A DNA stretch of 64,000 nucleotides, from assembly GCF_026262505.1 (NCBI RefSeq), contig NC_067207.1:20242082-20306081 (forward strand). Reading direction: 5' to 3'. Within the stretch, counting starts at the first letter, position 1; the number at the start of each line of letters is the position of its first letter. The notes beneath the pieces were generated by a model. It made no database searches. It was not told where the DNA came from and was given only the letters and a program-made list of their open reading frames with translations. The stretch is from Trichomonas vaginalis G3. Taxonomy: Eukaryota; Parabasalia; Trichomonadida; Trichomonadidae. The translations under genes and the position numbers were made by a program. Below are positions 1 to 9,955 of the stretch, piece after piece.

Positions 1-142
1 TCATTTAATATAATAGACTCTCGCTCTGATTTTGACAAGCTCATTTTACATCGGTTAAAGTTTTAATTTTGTTTTTTATCTGCAGTCAAATGACTCAGAC
101 AAGCCCTACGGACAAGACCCAAGGGTCATAGATGTTGAAGCA

Positions 143-346
143 TTGAAGAAAGAAATTCGTGAGCAAATTTTATCCGAACTGAAGGAACAAAAACAAGAAC
201 AAAAGCCAGAGAGACCAAAGAGAAAACTTAGTGAAAAACAACTAGCTGCATTAGCTGCTGGAAGACAGAAGAACCCACGTTTGCTGGCGAAAAAAGCTAG
301 AGAAGAAGAAGCAAAAGCTAAAGAAGCTGAAGCAAAGAAAGAGTAA
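143..346 (+). CDS. small highly charged basic protein of the virus-like element
   Basis: This is a short Lys/Glu/Ala-rich protein. It has a Pro/Lys-rich centre and then the motif KQLAALAAGRQKNP, followed by a helical KKAREEEAKAKEAEAKKE tail. The open frame continues upstream to about base 59 without an ATG, so the true start is unclear. Motifs of the form L-A-A-L-x-x-G-R occur at the basic ends of many large DNA virus proteins, which suggests nucleic acid or core binding, but this is inference. It sits directly before a capsid-type gene on the same strand. Confidence 0.4.
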   Translation: MKKEIREQILSELKEQKQEQKPERPKRKLSEKQLAALAAGRQKNPRLLAKKAREEEAKAKEAEAKKE

Positions 347-471
347 ATGGTTTATTTTTATCCGAATTAAATGTATAGACAAATACCTTTAACTGTTGCG
401 TTCAGTAGTGAAACCCTGACGTCAAAATAAAGGGGAACAGAGTAACGTTTAAGTTTCCAACAGACTGGATT

Positions 472-1227
472 GTGAACATAAATGAAGAGAAGTACATTGG
501 CATAACATCTATGTATATAACACGTGCTTTCAGAAAGGTTGACTTTATACTTCAAGTCGAGATAGAAAATGACGAACAGTCTTTAAGCGCCCAAAACATT
601 CACATATACAAATACTTTAAAGACGATACAACATTGTTGCAATGTATGATTTCATTTAATGAGATGTTCGAGAAAAAGTTCAACATTGAAGTACAAACTT
701 TACAGCCTTTACGTGAGTTTCTTGCACAACTGAAAGAAGAAGGTAGTCAGCCACAACTTATAGACTTTCATTATGAATTTAATGAAAATGAAGATGGAAC
801 TCATGACTGTCAATTCATTGTATTCTCACCATTCAATGAAGTCGCTAAAAAGAAAGAAAATCCATTACGTATAAGATTTCAAATCTCCGAACCAAGTGAT
901 GATTTTAAGAATGTTTTCAATTATGATGCAATGCTTCCGAGGAAAAATGAATTTTCAAAGATTGTAACACCTGGCATTTGGGATAGAAAGCAAGCAATAC
1001 TTTACTCTAATATAGCCAAAGGCGTTGAAAATGAGTTCATTGGTCATACAAGAACTTCACCACTTCCTAACCCTAAATACTATAAATTAACTGGCTTCAA
1101 TCGTGAGTTTTGGATAGACATGTTCTCCACTCATGACCATAAATGTCCAGTGTTCTTGCCTCCAGATGGGAAGGACTGTCTCTACATTGAAGCACAACTC
1201 TTAAACTCTACCATCGCAGTATTGTAA
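472..1227 (+). pseudogene. capsid-module protein of element A, first paralogue
   Basis: About 250 residues of beta-rich sequence. It ends in VFLPPDGKDCLYIEAQLL, which matches in position and pattern the end of the protein coded at 16009-16890 (VVLPKDGKDGLIIEMIL). The two therefore look like paralogues within one element. The shared motif and the place next to other virion-type genes suggest a structural, possibly minor capsid, role. I did not recognise a named family, so this is inference. The 5' end is poorly defined, and it looks broken about once near its start. Confidence 0.45.
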
Positions 1228-1287
1228 AATCTACGCTAGCTTTATTTTTATCACGAATGACCTCATTGCTGACAAAAATAAATGACC

Positions 1288-4160
1288 TCAGAACTTCAAC
1301 TTACGAATAAAGCTTGTTTTAGTCGTTATTGAAAAGTTGAACTTTTCAGCAAAGCAAGGTTGACATGACTTACATAAGTCGAATGCAATCTCTTGACCAT
1401 CATGAAGTGCTTTGTAAAGTTTCATTAAACTGAACTCAGAGTCTTTGTCATATGTTCCAACAGGTATGTGAATGTTCTTATCTTCATTGTAATAGCATTG
1501 TATAGCTTCAGGAAACATTTCATTAGCGGTTAAAGCAATAACATCTTGCTTCACGCCTTTCATTCTGCAGTGAAATGCAACTTCATTTAAATCGTTAGTG
1601 AGTAAGTCTATGTAGGTCTTCTTTCCACAGAAAATACTTTTATAAGCTAAACTTTGTTTTCCAGGTGTTATTTCTGCAAAGTCGCTATGAAATTGACCAA
1701 GGTTCTTTCCTATAAGTTCGCGACCATATCTCTTCTTAAACTCTGCTGCAAGCTTTGGGATGTCTTCATTATATAAGTGCATACTGTCGGTATCCTGGTA
1801 AAAGATTTGAAGTCCCATGTCCTCTGCAGTACAGAATACTTCATTCATAATACGTTTTGACATAGACAGAATATTAACACCAAGTGGACAGAAGTTAAAG
1901 TGTCTGCAAATGCTTTTCGTTAGCTTGAAAATAGTTTTATCTGAACCATCCAAACCTTCGAACTTCACTATATGGTTGTAATTTCTTATAGCATATCTTA
2001 TAGCATCTTTGTCATCTACTATGGTTATTTTTGACTCAATAGGAGATAGAATAGTTTTGCCATAAATGCTGTTCAGAATGAGTTTTATAATTTCTTGTAA
2101 GGGGTTTTCTTCTTTCTTATACTTTAACCTTAACTCAAACAACTTCTTTACTTCATCTCTTATTCTCATATCTCTGTTTCCATCGTAATAGTATCCTTGC
2201 AACACTTCACATTTGACACCTTGATATTTTATGAGGTCTTGTAATGTTATATGGTCAACATACATGAGACAGCAAGTGTTTGAACTTCTTGGAACGTTAA
2301 GTTCTGGATTTAGTTCAGGGTCGCAAACTATTAAATGAAAGTGTCTGGGTATACCAATCTCTGTTATCTTAATGAGAACAAAGAAGCCAGACATAAACTT
2401 TTCACCAATGGGTTCCTTTTGGTCGTCATCGAATAAATGTCTCATGAGATACTCTGTGCTTAACATTTCTTCCTTCAATACTTTTGGAATACCTTCTAAA
2501 GTATAAAGTCTTGCTATAGCTGAAGGATATAATGAAACAGTGTCGAAGTCAGCAATGAGTTTCTTTTTGCTCTTTTGTTTCATGTTATCTGACAACATAC
2601 ATCTTCCACCTTGAATGCATCTCGAAATAAATTCTCTTGGTTTATTTGAGAGGTCATAAAGATTTCCATTCGGGAAGTATACTCTGTTCTCAAACAATTT
2701 GTTAGCAATAGAACAAATACTAACGTAGTCATAAACGTTTAAATCAAACTCTTTCAATAAGTCATTGCGGAACTTTACAAAACCTTCTCTTAAAATTCTT
2801 ACATCTTGTTTGCAGTAAAACGTGCTATATTTTTCTAAGTCGAAGTGGTTTTCATCTATTCTGCAACCTTTGATGGAATCTATGTTTTCATAAATGTATC
2901 TGCATCATGGATAAACTTACATGCTTCAGAAATGACACCAGTTCTGTTGTCATTTGCTAACAAAACACTGCTGTAGTAGTTATATGGAAATACTTCTTTC
3001 GGTCCTGTTTGTAAGTTAAACATAGCAGGAAATAGTTTAAGCTTCTTATTTATAACACTGTAAGAGTCTTTTATAATAATTGCCCGTCCTTTATATAAAC
3101 CAGTTATTTGCATTGTTCGTGAACCTTTAATGATGGGAGTTCCTTTCACTTCTGTCATGTGTCTTAAGATGAAGTTTATGTCATAACTGAGGTTATGGAA
3201 ATATATTAAACTCTTGTCAGGAAGTCTTTCCAAAAATTCTGTTGCACAGTTTTGACCCCAAATACTTTCACTAACTGAACCATCTTCACTGTCATAACAG
3301 ATGTTAAAAGCTTTATGAAAGCCATCCGTACTACACTCAAAGTCAGCAAAGAAAACGTGCTCAGGTATGAATTTACATTTAGCTTTATTTACTTCTTTTG
3401 ACTCTGCTTTCTTCTTCAGTTGTACACAATACTTTGGAGCATATGTCAAATCTTTAAATGGTGCAAGGTTCTGTTTATATAAGTCAGTCGTATATGTGAA
3501 AAGTTCTCCATAAGAAATAGGTTCAAAATATTTGCACTCCCACAATGTTTTCATAACATCCCATAGCGGTGTAGTTCTATCCATGCGAACTACATATTTA
3601 TCTTCTCTCTTTGTATATATTTTCATCTGTTTCTCAATGTTCATTCCACCACAAGCTTTGAGAATTTCTTTATAGTTTCGAATGAAATATGTTGTCATTG
3701 GAAGTCTTTCATTTAGCATGTAGTGGTCTTCAACAAGAAGTAAGTCAATAGTTCGAACAGTTTCACATTCTTTTGGTATATATCTCTTTATTTCATTATG
3801 TCTTGAGTCATTGAAATAACCAATGGTAACATTGAATGCTATACCAGTTGCGTCAGAAATTTCTTGTACTTTACTTTGAGGAAAGTCTCTAACACGAATG
3901 ACTTCTCTCATGTGGTCAATAGTTTCTTCATTTACTCCAGCCTGAATACAAGCATAAACGAAACAATTGTCCTCTGTCATAAGTGTTGCAGTTCTTTTGT
4001 TCAGTTCATTGAAGATTTGGTAGCGTTCAAGATTTATAGGTAATATGCAAAGATACTTCCAGAACTGACCGCTTCTCTTCTTATAAAACTTCTTTTCACC
4101 ATTATCTTTCCAAAAGCTTTCTATAAGTGCTGGGTTTCCTGTTTGCTTAAGAGCTTCCAA
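1288..4160 (-). pseudogene. protein-primed family B DNA polymerase of element A
   Basis: This is a replicative DNA polymerase of the Polinton/adenovirus type. The upstream part carries exonuclease motifs, with FFADFECS as Exo I and YFHNLSYDINFI as Exo II. The downstream part carries polymerase motif A (DFDTVSLYPS), motif B around LILNSIYGKT, and motif C YQDTDSMHL with the catalytic DTD. Such enzymes copy the whole element from its ends using a protein primer. The gene is on the minus strand and follows the 4198-5135 reading region. It is broken, with about one or two breaks in this span. Confidence 0.85.
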
Positions 4161-4197
4161 AATGGCTTTCTGGTCATTTGTCAGTGTGCTTTCATCT

Positions 4198-5135
4198 CTA
4201 TATGGTCTCTTTTTTGGTTTGCCTTTCTTTTACATCTGACATCGTTAAGCCTTCATATTCTGTTAAATCATACATCTTTATTTCAGTAAGATTCTTTATG
4301 TTTGTCAAGAAGAAGTCATAGTGCATTTCAACAATACCTGCAGCATTTGCTTCTATCTCTGATATAAAGTTCTCCTTCAAGAGCTGATGTAGTAGTGTTC
4401 CAATATTATTGAGGTTTAACGTAGAACATTCATACTTTCCACCAAGTTTATAACATGCCATCCATCTCTGTTGGGAGTTTATTTTAATTTTCTTTAAGAG
4501 TCTCATGAAAACCTTACCAAAATGTTTGTGTAAGTAGTCTCTGTTTGGTTCATCTAAAGCTTCGATGTTAAAGTCAATGAGTCTATTGCCTGACTTCACA
4601 TTCCTCTTCCTATTTTCTTCATCTTTCTTTAACCATCTCTCACCTTCTTTTGGTTTGTCGTCAATGGAACGAATGACATTATTAGCTTTGCGAACTTGTT
4701 CTATAGCACTTTTAAACATCTCTCTTCTCTGTTGTTTCAGTGTGTCATCTCTCTTTCGTGTTTCACCAACGTTTGCATTTGTTATGTCAAACATCTCTTG
4801 ACGAACGTCATGTGAAAGAGCTTTACGAGTATGACCAACGTTTGCATTTGTTATGTCAAACATTTCTCTTCTTACTTCATGAGGTATTGAACGTCTATGA
4901 TATAAGTCAATAGCAACGTCATTTAAAGGAAATGCTCTTGCATGGACTTCGTCCTCGCCGCGTTGCGGCTTTATGAACTCATGAATTCTATCATAAGTTA
5001 TTTCACCATTATAGTCATGAGGATGTCAGCGAGTGCCTTTTTGTTTGTTGTGTAATGCTTTGCAACATCTATATTAGCTTCTGTAAGAAGTTGTTTTATT
5101 TCCGAGTGTTCTAACTTAGACAACTTCCGATACAT
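4198..5135 (-). pseudogene. polymerase-upstream region with duplicated EMFDITNANVG motif
   Basis: This region lies just upstream of the polymerase on the same strand and may be its long N-terminal part or a separate gene. The protein has two tandem copies of a roughly 20-residue unit centred on EMFDITNANVG with TRK after it. A third, looser unit around QRREMFKSAIEQ follows, and then a basic segment and an alpha-helical segment. A GC-rich paired hairpin (4944-4969) lies inside the coding sequence and is shared with an unrelated gene at 17001. Protein-primed polymerases often have an extended N-terminus, so that placement is plausible but unproven. It is broken about once or twice. Confidence 0.45.
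4944..4969 (-). repeat. paired GC-rich mini-hairpin, copy 1 (inside coding sequence)
   Basis: Read on the minus strand, GCCGC-AAC-GCGGC is followed two bases later by GGAC-GAA-GTCC. Both halves are perfect stems with three-base loops. The 26 bases are identical to those at 17001-17026 in an unrelated gene and encode the same residues, KPQRGEDEVH counting the flanks. This points to a mobile or copied structural unit. Confidence 0.75.
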
Positions 5136-5235
5136 CTTTAGTAGGAAATAAAAAAATATTTTTTGAAAAAAATTAGATTAGATTTTTTTAAGTTATTTTC
5201 AAAATAATTTAATATTTTTATTTTAATGAAAACAC

Positions 5236-5646
5236 ATGCAAGATTGCAAGTTCTTTTCATACAATGCTCTCGCTACTGTCATCAAGAATGAGTTCAATAA
5301 TGCTTCAAACGTCAATGTTATCTTTAACAAGAAGTTTGTGAAAGAATCTAAGTTTGGTCAGTATGTCAGACCATTAGCTATTGTCATTGACCGCAAACGT
5401 TATACTTCACAAGAGTTAGCAGTAGTTTTGAAACAAAAGGGTTTCTTCGTGAATGTCAAAGATACTCATTATACTATTATAAAGAACTCCAACATTGACT
5501 TCTTCAGTATTGCTATGAATCTTTCCGAACAGAAAGAATATAAGAAGGGTGAAACAAATGTGAAATATTATTCTTCATCTCTGAAAACAATAACGAACAA
5601 AGATGTTATACAAAAGTTCTTACAAAGGTTGAGAAGCTTCTATTGA
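5236..5646 (+). CDS. hypothetical protein of element A, 136 residues
   Basis: An ATG-started frame of mixed alpha/beta composition with many Lys and Asn. No family was recognised. It has no membrane segment, no Cys cluster and no clear motif. It is the only plus-strand gene between the polymerase and the 5.7-9.9 kb block of minus-strand genes. The AT-rich leader just upstream (5150-5235) resembles the leaders of neighbouring genes. It may end early compared with its ancestor, so the element's usual caution about breaks applies. Confidence 0.45.
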   Translation: MQDCKFFSYNALATVIKNEFNNASNVNVIFNKKFVKESKFGQYVRPLAIVIDRKRYTSQELAVVLKQKGFFVNVKDTHYTIIKNSNIDFFSIAMNLSEQKEYKKGETNVKYYSSSLKTITNKDVIQKFLQRLRSFY

Positions 5647-5716
5647 CATTGACGAAGGAAGTGAAATGGTTGAAGAAATTGACCCTGACGTCATTTAAGC
5701 AAAAATATATTTTTGG

Positions 5717-5932
5717 TTAGTCTTCATATCGATATTTTACAACAATTCCCCAATGTATAAACTTTTCATACGCTTTTTCATAAGCTTTATATACCTTCAG
5801 AAATTTTGCATAATCTTTAGAAGCATTTAGATATTGTTTAAATGCTTTGTATGTCTTCAGAAATTTTGCATAATCTTTTACATGTTGTTCGTTCTCTTCT
5901 TCTGTCATGAGTTCCGAATATTCTAAATTCAT
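5717..5932 (-). CDS. small protein with DYAKFLK repeats
   Basis: A 71-residue acidic then aromatic/basic protein. It contains the unit KDYAKFLKxYKA twice, followed by YEKAYEKF, which suggests a short amphipathic helix duplicated within the gene. The DNA of the two units is also nearly identical (around 5790-5880), so the duplication is recent. Upstream lies the AT-rich leader with the element's shared gene-start motif (5932-5983). Function unknown. Confidence 0.4.
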   Translation of the reverse strand: MNLEYSELMTEEENEQHVKDYAKFLKTYKAFKQYLNASKDYAKFLKVYKAYEKAYEKFIHWGIVVKYRYED

Positions 5933-5984
5933 GTTCTTTCATATGAGATAAAATTTTATAAAAAAATAAAATTAGCTTAGATTT

Positions 5985-6250
5985 TTATTCTTCCTCTTTG
6001 AAGTTATCGAAATATTCTGTTATTTTTTCCTTCAGTAATGTTAAGTCTTCTTTGAATGTAAGTATTGTGCAACCTTTGATGTCATAGTGTGTTTGAGGAA
6101 GAGTATTTTTGACAATTTCCTTTATTTGCTCATTCGTGTCATTGAAATCGGTAAGTTTTCACGATAGAACCAGTTTCTGTCAGATTTGTAAATCTTAGCA
6201 AGGTCATAAAAGCTTTTTGTTGTTTCTTCTGACTAAATGCAACATAACCA
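5985..6250 (-). pseudogene. decayed small gene of element A
   Basis: Coding-like minus-strand sequence with an acidic, Lys-rich C-terminal region (EKITEYFDNFKEEE). It lies between the 5717-5932 gene and the 6256-6812 gene and is not open across its length. It looks like a small element gene that is broken about once. No family recognised. Confidence 0.3.
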
Positions 6251-6255
6251 TATCT

Positions 6256-6812
6256 CTATCTTCTTTCTTTCTCCAACTCTTCAGTATATATCATATACTT
6301 ATAACTCTTTTCCTTTCCTTTTGGTACCGAACGTGGTATTCTTTTCTGTATGCTTTTGTCTTTGGATTCAATGACTTCATCTTTTGCTTGAAGTTTCTTT
6401 TCCATCTCTCCACGTTCTTGTCTATGAATTTCATCTAACATCATGAAAATATAACAAGCATAACGAGGTGAAGCCCACATTGCTACAGCATTTACTAAAA
6501 GTCTATGAACATAATAACCTTTCAAACCAGGTGCCAAATTCTTGCGATTTTCGAATGGAATCTCTTCCCTCGGTTTTCCGAGGGAAGCAAACATATGAGG
6601 AAATTCTTCTAAAAGTTCTTTTGTCTGTTGGTTTTCAAACCAATGATATGCTTGCTTTGTAGAACGAAGAGCATTCAAAATACTTTGCATTTGGTACATA
6701 TCGTCTTTGACCGAACGAATGAGACGGAGTTGTTTGTTAAACTGAACCCACTCGTATTTTCATTTATGGCTTCATGAACGATAGCAGTTGTTGTGTTCTC
6801 TGTTGTTGACAT
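6256..6812 (-). pseudogene. KilA-N/Bro-like helical protein of element A
   Basis: The protein ends in a charged coiled region (MEKKLQAKDEVIESKDKSI) and carries the segment GYYVHRLLVNAVAMWASPRY before it. Segments of the type VHRxLVxxVAMWxSPxY are characteristic of KilA-N and Bro-like domains of large DNA viruses and phages, followed by a coiled coil. I assign that family with moderate confidence. Such proteins are thought to bind DNA or regulate. A 10-bp-stem GC-rich hairpin lies in the coding sequence at 6564-6587. The gene is broken about once. Confidence 0.5.
6564..6587. repeat. 10-bp-stem GC-rich hairpin inside a coding sequence
   Basis: CTTCCCTCGG is followed by a TTTT loop and then CCGAGGGAAG, a perfect stem. 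It lies inside the KilA-N-like gene, where it encodes LGKPREEI, and stands out from AT-rich surroundings. It resembles the other GC-rich hairpins scattered in these elements. Confidence 0.6.
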
Positions 6813-6892
6813 ATCTGTCCTTACATACAAAATAAAAAAATAAATAAAAATAAAACTAACTTTATTTTTTGTGTTAAAGAAATGTTAAAAAT

Positions 6893-7483
6893 TCAGGGTT
6901 CAAAACTGAATATCATATAACCTCTTGAAACGTTTAAACGAACTTGAACTTTCTTTCCTTCAGTATCCGTCAAAGTAACATATGCAATTCCTGATTTTAG
7001 GAAACAAACATGCATTTTTCTATAGTTAACTCCTGTATAATAATAGAACGAATCTTCCTTTTCGGAATAATAGTAGAACTCTAAGTCATGCTTTCCATAA
7101 GAGTTTATTTCAATTGCTTCATCGTCTAGTTCATCGAAATATTCACAAGATAATTTACCATAACTACTTCTGTTCTTATGATTTTCTGAGCGACTAACCC
7201 AACGTAAATTTTGAAGTCTATTGTCGTCTCTTTGATGGTTTATATGGTCCACACACGGTAAATTGTTCGGATTGGAAATAAAATGAGTAGCTATGAGAAC
7301 ATGTTTTTGGTACTTTTTGAGGTTTAATGTTACACAAATATAACCTGTTCCTCTGTTATATTCATGTATAATTCTCTTGGTTTCTTTCTTCCTTATTTCA
7401 AAAGGCTCAGAACAGTGAATTTCATACTCTTCATCTTGTAAACATTCTTTCCATACATCTTGACCAACAAGTTCAGCGTACAT
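6893..7483 (-). CDS. HNH endonuclease of homing type
   Basis: A 196-residue protein with an HNH motif: CVDHINHQRDDNRLQNLRWV then SRSENHKNRS. This is the arrangement seen in the NUMOD/HNH homing nucleases of phages and large DNA viruses. The predicted activity is DNA nicking or cleavage with a metal ion held by the His-Asn-His residues. Free-standing genes of this type often spread within virus genomes. The upstream leader (7489-7540) carries the gene-start motif shared by neighbouring minus-strand genes. The frame looks open from ATG to stop. Confidence 0.75.
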   Translation of the reverse strand: MYAELVGQDVWKECLQDEEYEIHCSEPFEIRKKETKRIIHEYNRGTGYICVTLNLKKYQKHVLIATHFISNPNNLPCVDHINHQRDDNRLQNLRWVSRSENHKNRSSYGKLSCEYFDELDDEAIEINSYGKHDLEFYYYSEKEDSFYYYTGVNYRKMHVCFLKSGIAYVTLTDTEGKKVQVRLNVSRGYMIFSFEP

Positions 7484-7488
7484 CTGGC

Positions 7489-7540
7489 TTTACATACAAA
7501 ATAAAAAATAAATAAAAATAAAACTAACGTTATTTTTAAA
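7489..7540 (-). promoter_or_regulatory. shared gene-start leader motif of element A
   Basis: Read in gene direction, the leader has AAAATAACGTTAGTTTTAT, a T-rich run, then TTTTGTATGTAAAG just before the start codon. Versions occur before the minus-strand genes starting at 5932, 6812, 7483, 8613 and 18222. Recurrence in front of different genes suggests a common promoter or leader that differs from the host initiator. Confidence 0.5.
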
Positions 7541-7611
7541 ATTTGTGAAAACTCAACGGTTTGACACGTGCCATATGTCATTTTACTCAGAATTTTGTGC
7601 TGAATTCAGCA

Positions 7612-7672
7612 AAAATAATGTTTATGTTAGCATGTTAGATCTAACACGTTTTCTAACCTCTTTTCTAACATA
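7612..7672 (-). repeat. GTTAGATCTAAC gene-end repeat, copy 1
   Basis: The 12-bp palindrome GTTAGATCTAAC (7634-7645) is flanked by several GTTAG/CTAAC half-sites over about 60 bp. It begins a few bases beyond the stop of the 7678-8613 gene. An almost identical copy in inverted orientation lies at 8700-8775, on the other side of that gene. Confidence 0.7.
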
Positions 7673-7677
7673 ACTAT

Positions 7678-8613
7678 TTACAAGCGTTTTACATGGTATA
7701 TGTTGCGATGGTTCATGACTTTAAACAGTTTTGTAGCTTCTATTTCTTCTTTTAGTACATCGAATGTTTTAACAATGCCGAAGGTTTCTTTATATTTCTT
7801 CTTGACGTCAGATAGAAGGAAATCGTCAGCAGTTGGATAATTTTTGTTCAGAAATGTCAACATATCCATTTTATCTTCTGCTGGCTTTTCTACTTCTTTC
7901 TTTAAATCTGCATAGTCGTTTCTCATTCTTTCTATCTCTTTGACGGAGTAGTTATATTTCCTCATCGCTGCCTTACATTTTGAACATTGCGGGTTCATTT
8001 TTGCGTTATACATTGAAATTTGACCTGCTAAAACAACTAAGGCGTCAATTGCTCTCTTCATCTCAAACATAGCGGGTCTTAGTTGTTCGTTCCATACTTT
8101 GCCTCTTCTATCTTTATCTCTTATTTCCCAAACACATTCAGCAACTAATGAAACAAAGTTATCGTAGGTCTTAAATTCTTCAGATTTATATATGTCAGAA
8201 ACATTCTTATAAACCATGTCGCAATCTTTGTCCATAACTTTATGGTTGCAATGAAAACCAAGGAATTCATAATTTACTTTACGTATGAACTTCTTTATTT
8301 CTACTGAGTCAGTTGTTTTGACTTCAATTTCGTCGAATTCAGGAATAGTTAGTTTTTGTTGTTGGATTTCAGGCAATTTGGGTAAATGGTCAATAATGTC
8401 CTGCATTTCATAAAGATACTGTTCATTTGTTTCATCTTTCGCACTACAGTCTAAATTACTTGTTAAAAGTTCTTGCTTTATCTTCTGGATTTTTGTTTCG
8501 AAAGTATATGAAGAAGTGAAGCTTTTCATCTCTACTAACATAGATGTTGGATTCATGACTAACGAGTTTGGTGCTGTAGTTTGAATTGTTGTTGTGCCGA
8601 TTGTTGAAATCAT
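7678..8613 (-). CDS. hypothetical protein with Cys pair, flanked by inverted repeats
   Basis: A 311-residue, mainly alpha-helical, charged protein. It has a short CSKCKAAM segment that could be half of a metal site, with HCNHKVMDKDCDMVY upstream. No family recognised. It has an ATG start, an open frame, and the element's gene-start leader upstream (8613-8664). Inverted near-identical GTTAGATCTAAC repeats bracket it, at 7612-7672 and 8700-8775. That is unusual for a single gene and could mark either a cassette or two gene-end signals. Confidence 0.5.
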   Translation of the reverse strand: MISTIGTTTIQTTAPNSLVMNPTSMLVEMKSFTSSYTFETKIQKIKQELLTSNLDCSAKDETNEQYLYEMQDIIDHLPKLPEIQQQKLTIPEFDEIEVKTTDSVEIKKFIRKVNYEFLGFHCNHKVMDKDCDMVYKNVSDIYKSEEFKTYDNFVSLVAECVWEIRDKDRRGKVWNEQLRPAMFEMKRAIDALVVLAGQISMYNAKMNPQCSKCKAAMRKYNYSVKEIERMRNDYADLKKEVEKPAEDKMDMLTFLNKNYPTADDFLLSDVKKKYKETFGIVKTFDVLKEEIEATKLFKVMNHRNIYHVKRL

Positions 8614-8699
8614 ATCTTTACATACAAGATAAAAATTTTTCTTAGAAAAAAATTAGCGTTATTTTTCTTTCATAAGGAAATGTCAAAAATTCATGATTT

Positions 8700-8775
8700 T
8701 CGAGAGTTTTAGACCATGTTAGAAAAGTGGTTAGAAAACGTGTTAGATCTAACATTCTAACATAAACATTATTTT
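8700..8775 (+). repeat. GTTAGATCTAAC gene-end repeat, copy 2 (inverted)
   Basis: The palindrome GTTAGATCTAAC (8742-8753) is surrounded by the same half-sites as at 7612-7672 but in the opposite direction. Over about 60 bases the two copies differ at only a couple of places. This copy lies between the start of the 7678-8613 gene and the end of the integrase gene. Confidence 0.7.
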
Positions 8776-8852
8776 TTGGTGTAAATAAATGGTACCATTA
8801 ATGATATCATGACTGTTCTCATTCATGTCTGATTTACATCTAATGAAAAAGT

Positions 8853-9936
8853 TTAGAAGAATTTTCTTATTCTTTCTGGCATATTTTTGTCTTTCCAGTA
8901 CTCCCGCTCTAATGGTCCCAGATGTGTTGGCTTTGACTCTCTCAAGTTCTTAGATGGTATAACATCTTCAACACCTCCTTCATATCTTACTTTATAAGTG
9001 TCATCGTTTGTTGTAGCCAAGTATTTCAATAACCACTCCTCGCTTTGCTTCGTCAATGGTTTCAGCAAGTTTGCCATTACTACTTTCAACTAACTTATGT
9101 CGAGGGTAAAATGCTATGGAGTCGTCAGCAGCTTTTATAAGATATCCATTACCTTGTGTAGAGTCTACGATATAATAGTTTCTACTTAACCTTAAACGTT
9201 TCTTTGTCAACGGTTTGTCGTCAAGAACTACACGAACTTTTGTACCAGGAATGAGGGTAAATTGTGTTGAATTTCTGATATTTTGTGTTTGGCTTCGTTT
9301 CTTTTGTATATACTTTTCTTCTTGTTGTTGTGTCATTGAATTTGGTGTATGTCCTGTTGTAGAATGTGTTGAGGAATTATATACTTCGAGAAAATGTTTC
9401 ATTGTTTCTTCGGTAAAGTCTCGCTCTTGATTTAAATCTCTGAGCGTTCTTATGAAGCGGTTTATGATGCCGAGTATGTTATGGTTATGGTCTTCAGTAG
9501 TGTAGTGAGTTATGTTATGCTTAATGAGAAAATCTGTGATTTCATTGCTGAGGTATGCACTGTCTTGGTCTGATGTTAAAGTACTTGGGTTATGTTCTGC
9601 TACAAACTTTTGTAAAACTCTTAACACTTCACGAGTTCCTTTATTTTTCATTGGATATGCATATGCTTTACGAGTGTTAACATTTATGAAGATGAGGAAT
9701 GGTTTATGTCCTCCTTTTCTGCTTTGAATGAGAGTGTCAAATTGGTATGCGTCAGGAGTGTTGGAGTAAATTGGTAAAAAGTAGTCGTAAGGGTTTATTT
9801 TTGTTTGATGTACAACATTTTTGTCAAAGAACCTTTTCACTTCAGCTCTGTTAGTAAATCCCCAACTCTTTGCAGCTTCATTGAATTTCTTAAATGACCT
9901 CCATGGATGTTGTTCGAATACTTCTTTCAAGCTCAT
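8853..9936 (-). pseudogene. retroviral-type integrase of element A
   Basis: This is a Polinton c-integrase that would join element ends to host DNA. The core has an RNase H-like fold with a first acidic residue around YQFDTLI. The second is at LTSDQDSAYL, and DHNHNILGIINRFIRTLRDL covers the third catalytic helix, in the region where most integrases read H-N-x-x-x-x-x-E-R. A basic SH3/chromo-like C-terminal part follows (TKVRVVLDDKPLTKKRLRLS). It lies next to the fibre-tip gene on the same strand. Broken, about one break. Confidence 0.8.
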
Positions 9937-9955
9937 TTATGTAAAGTTAAAGATT

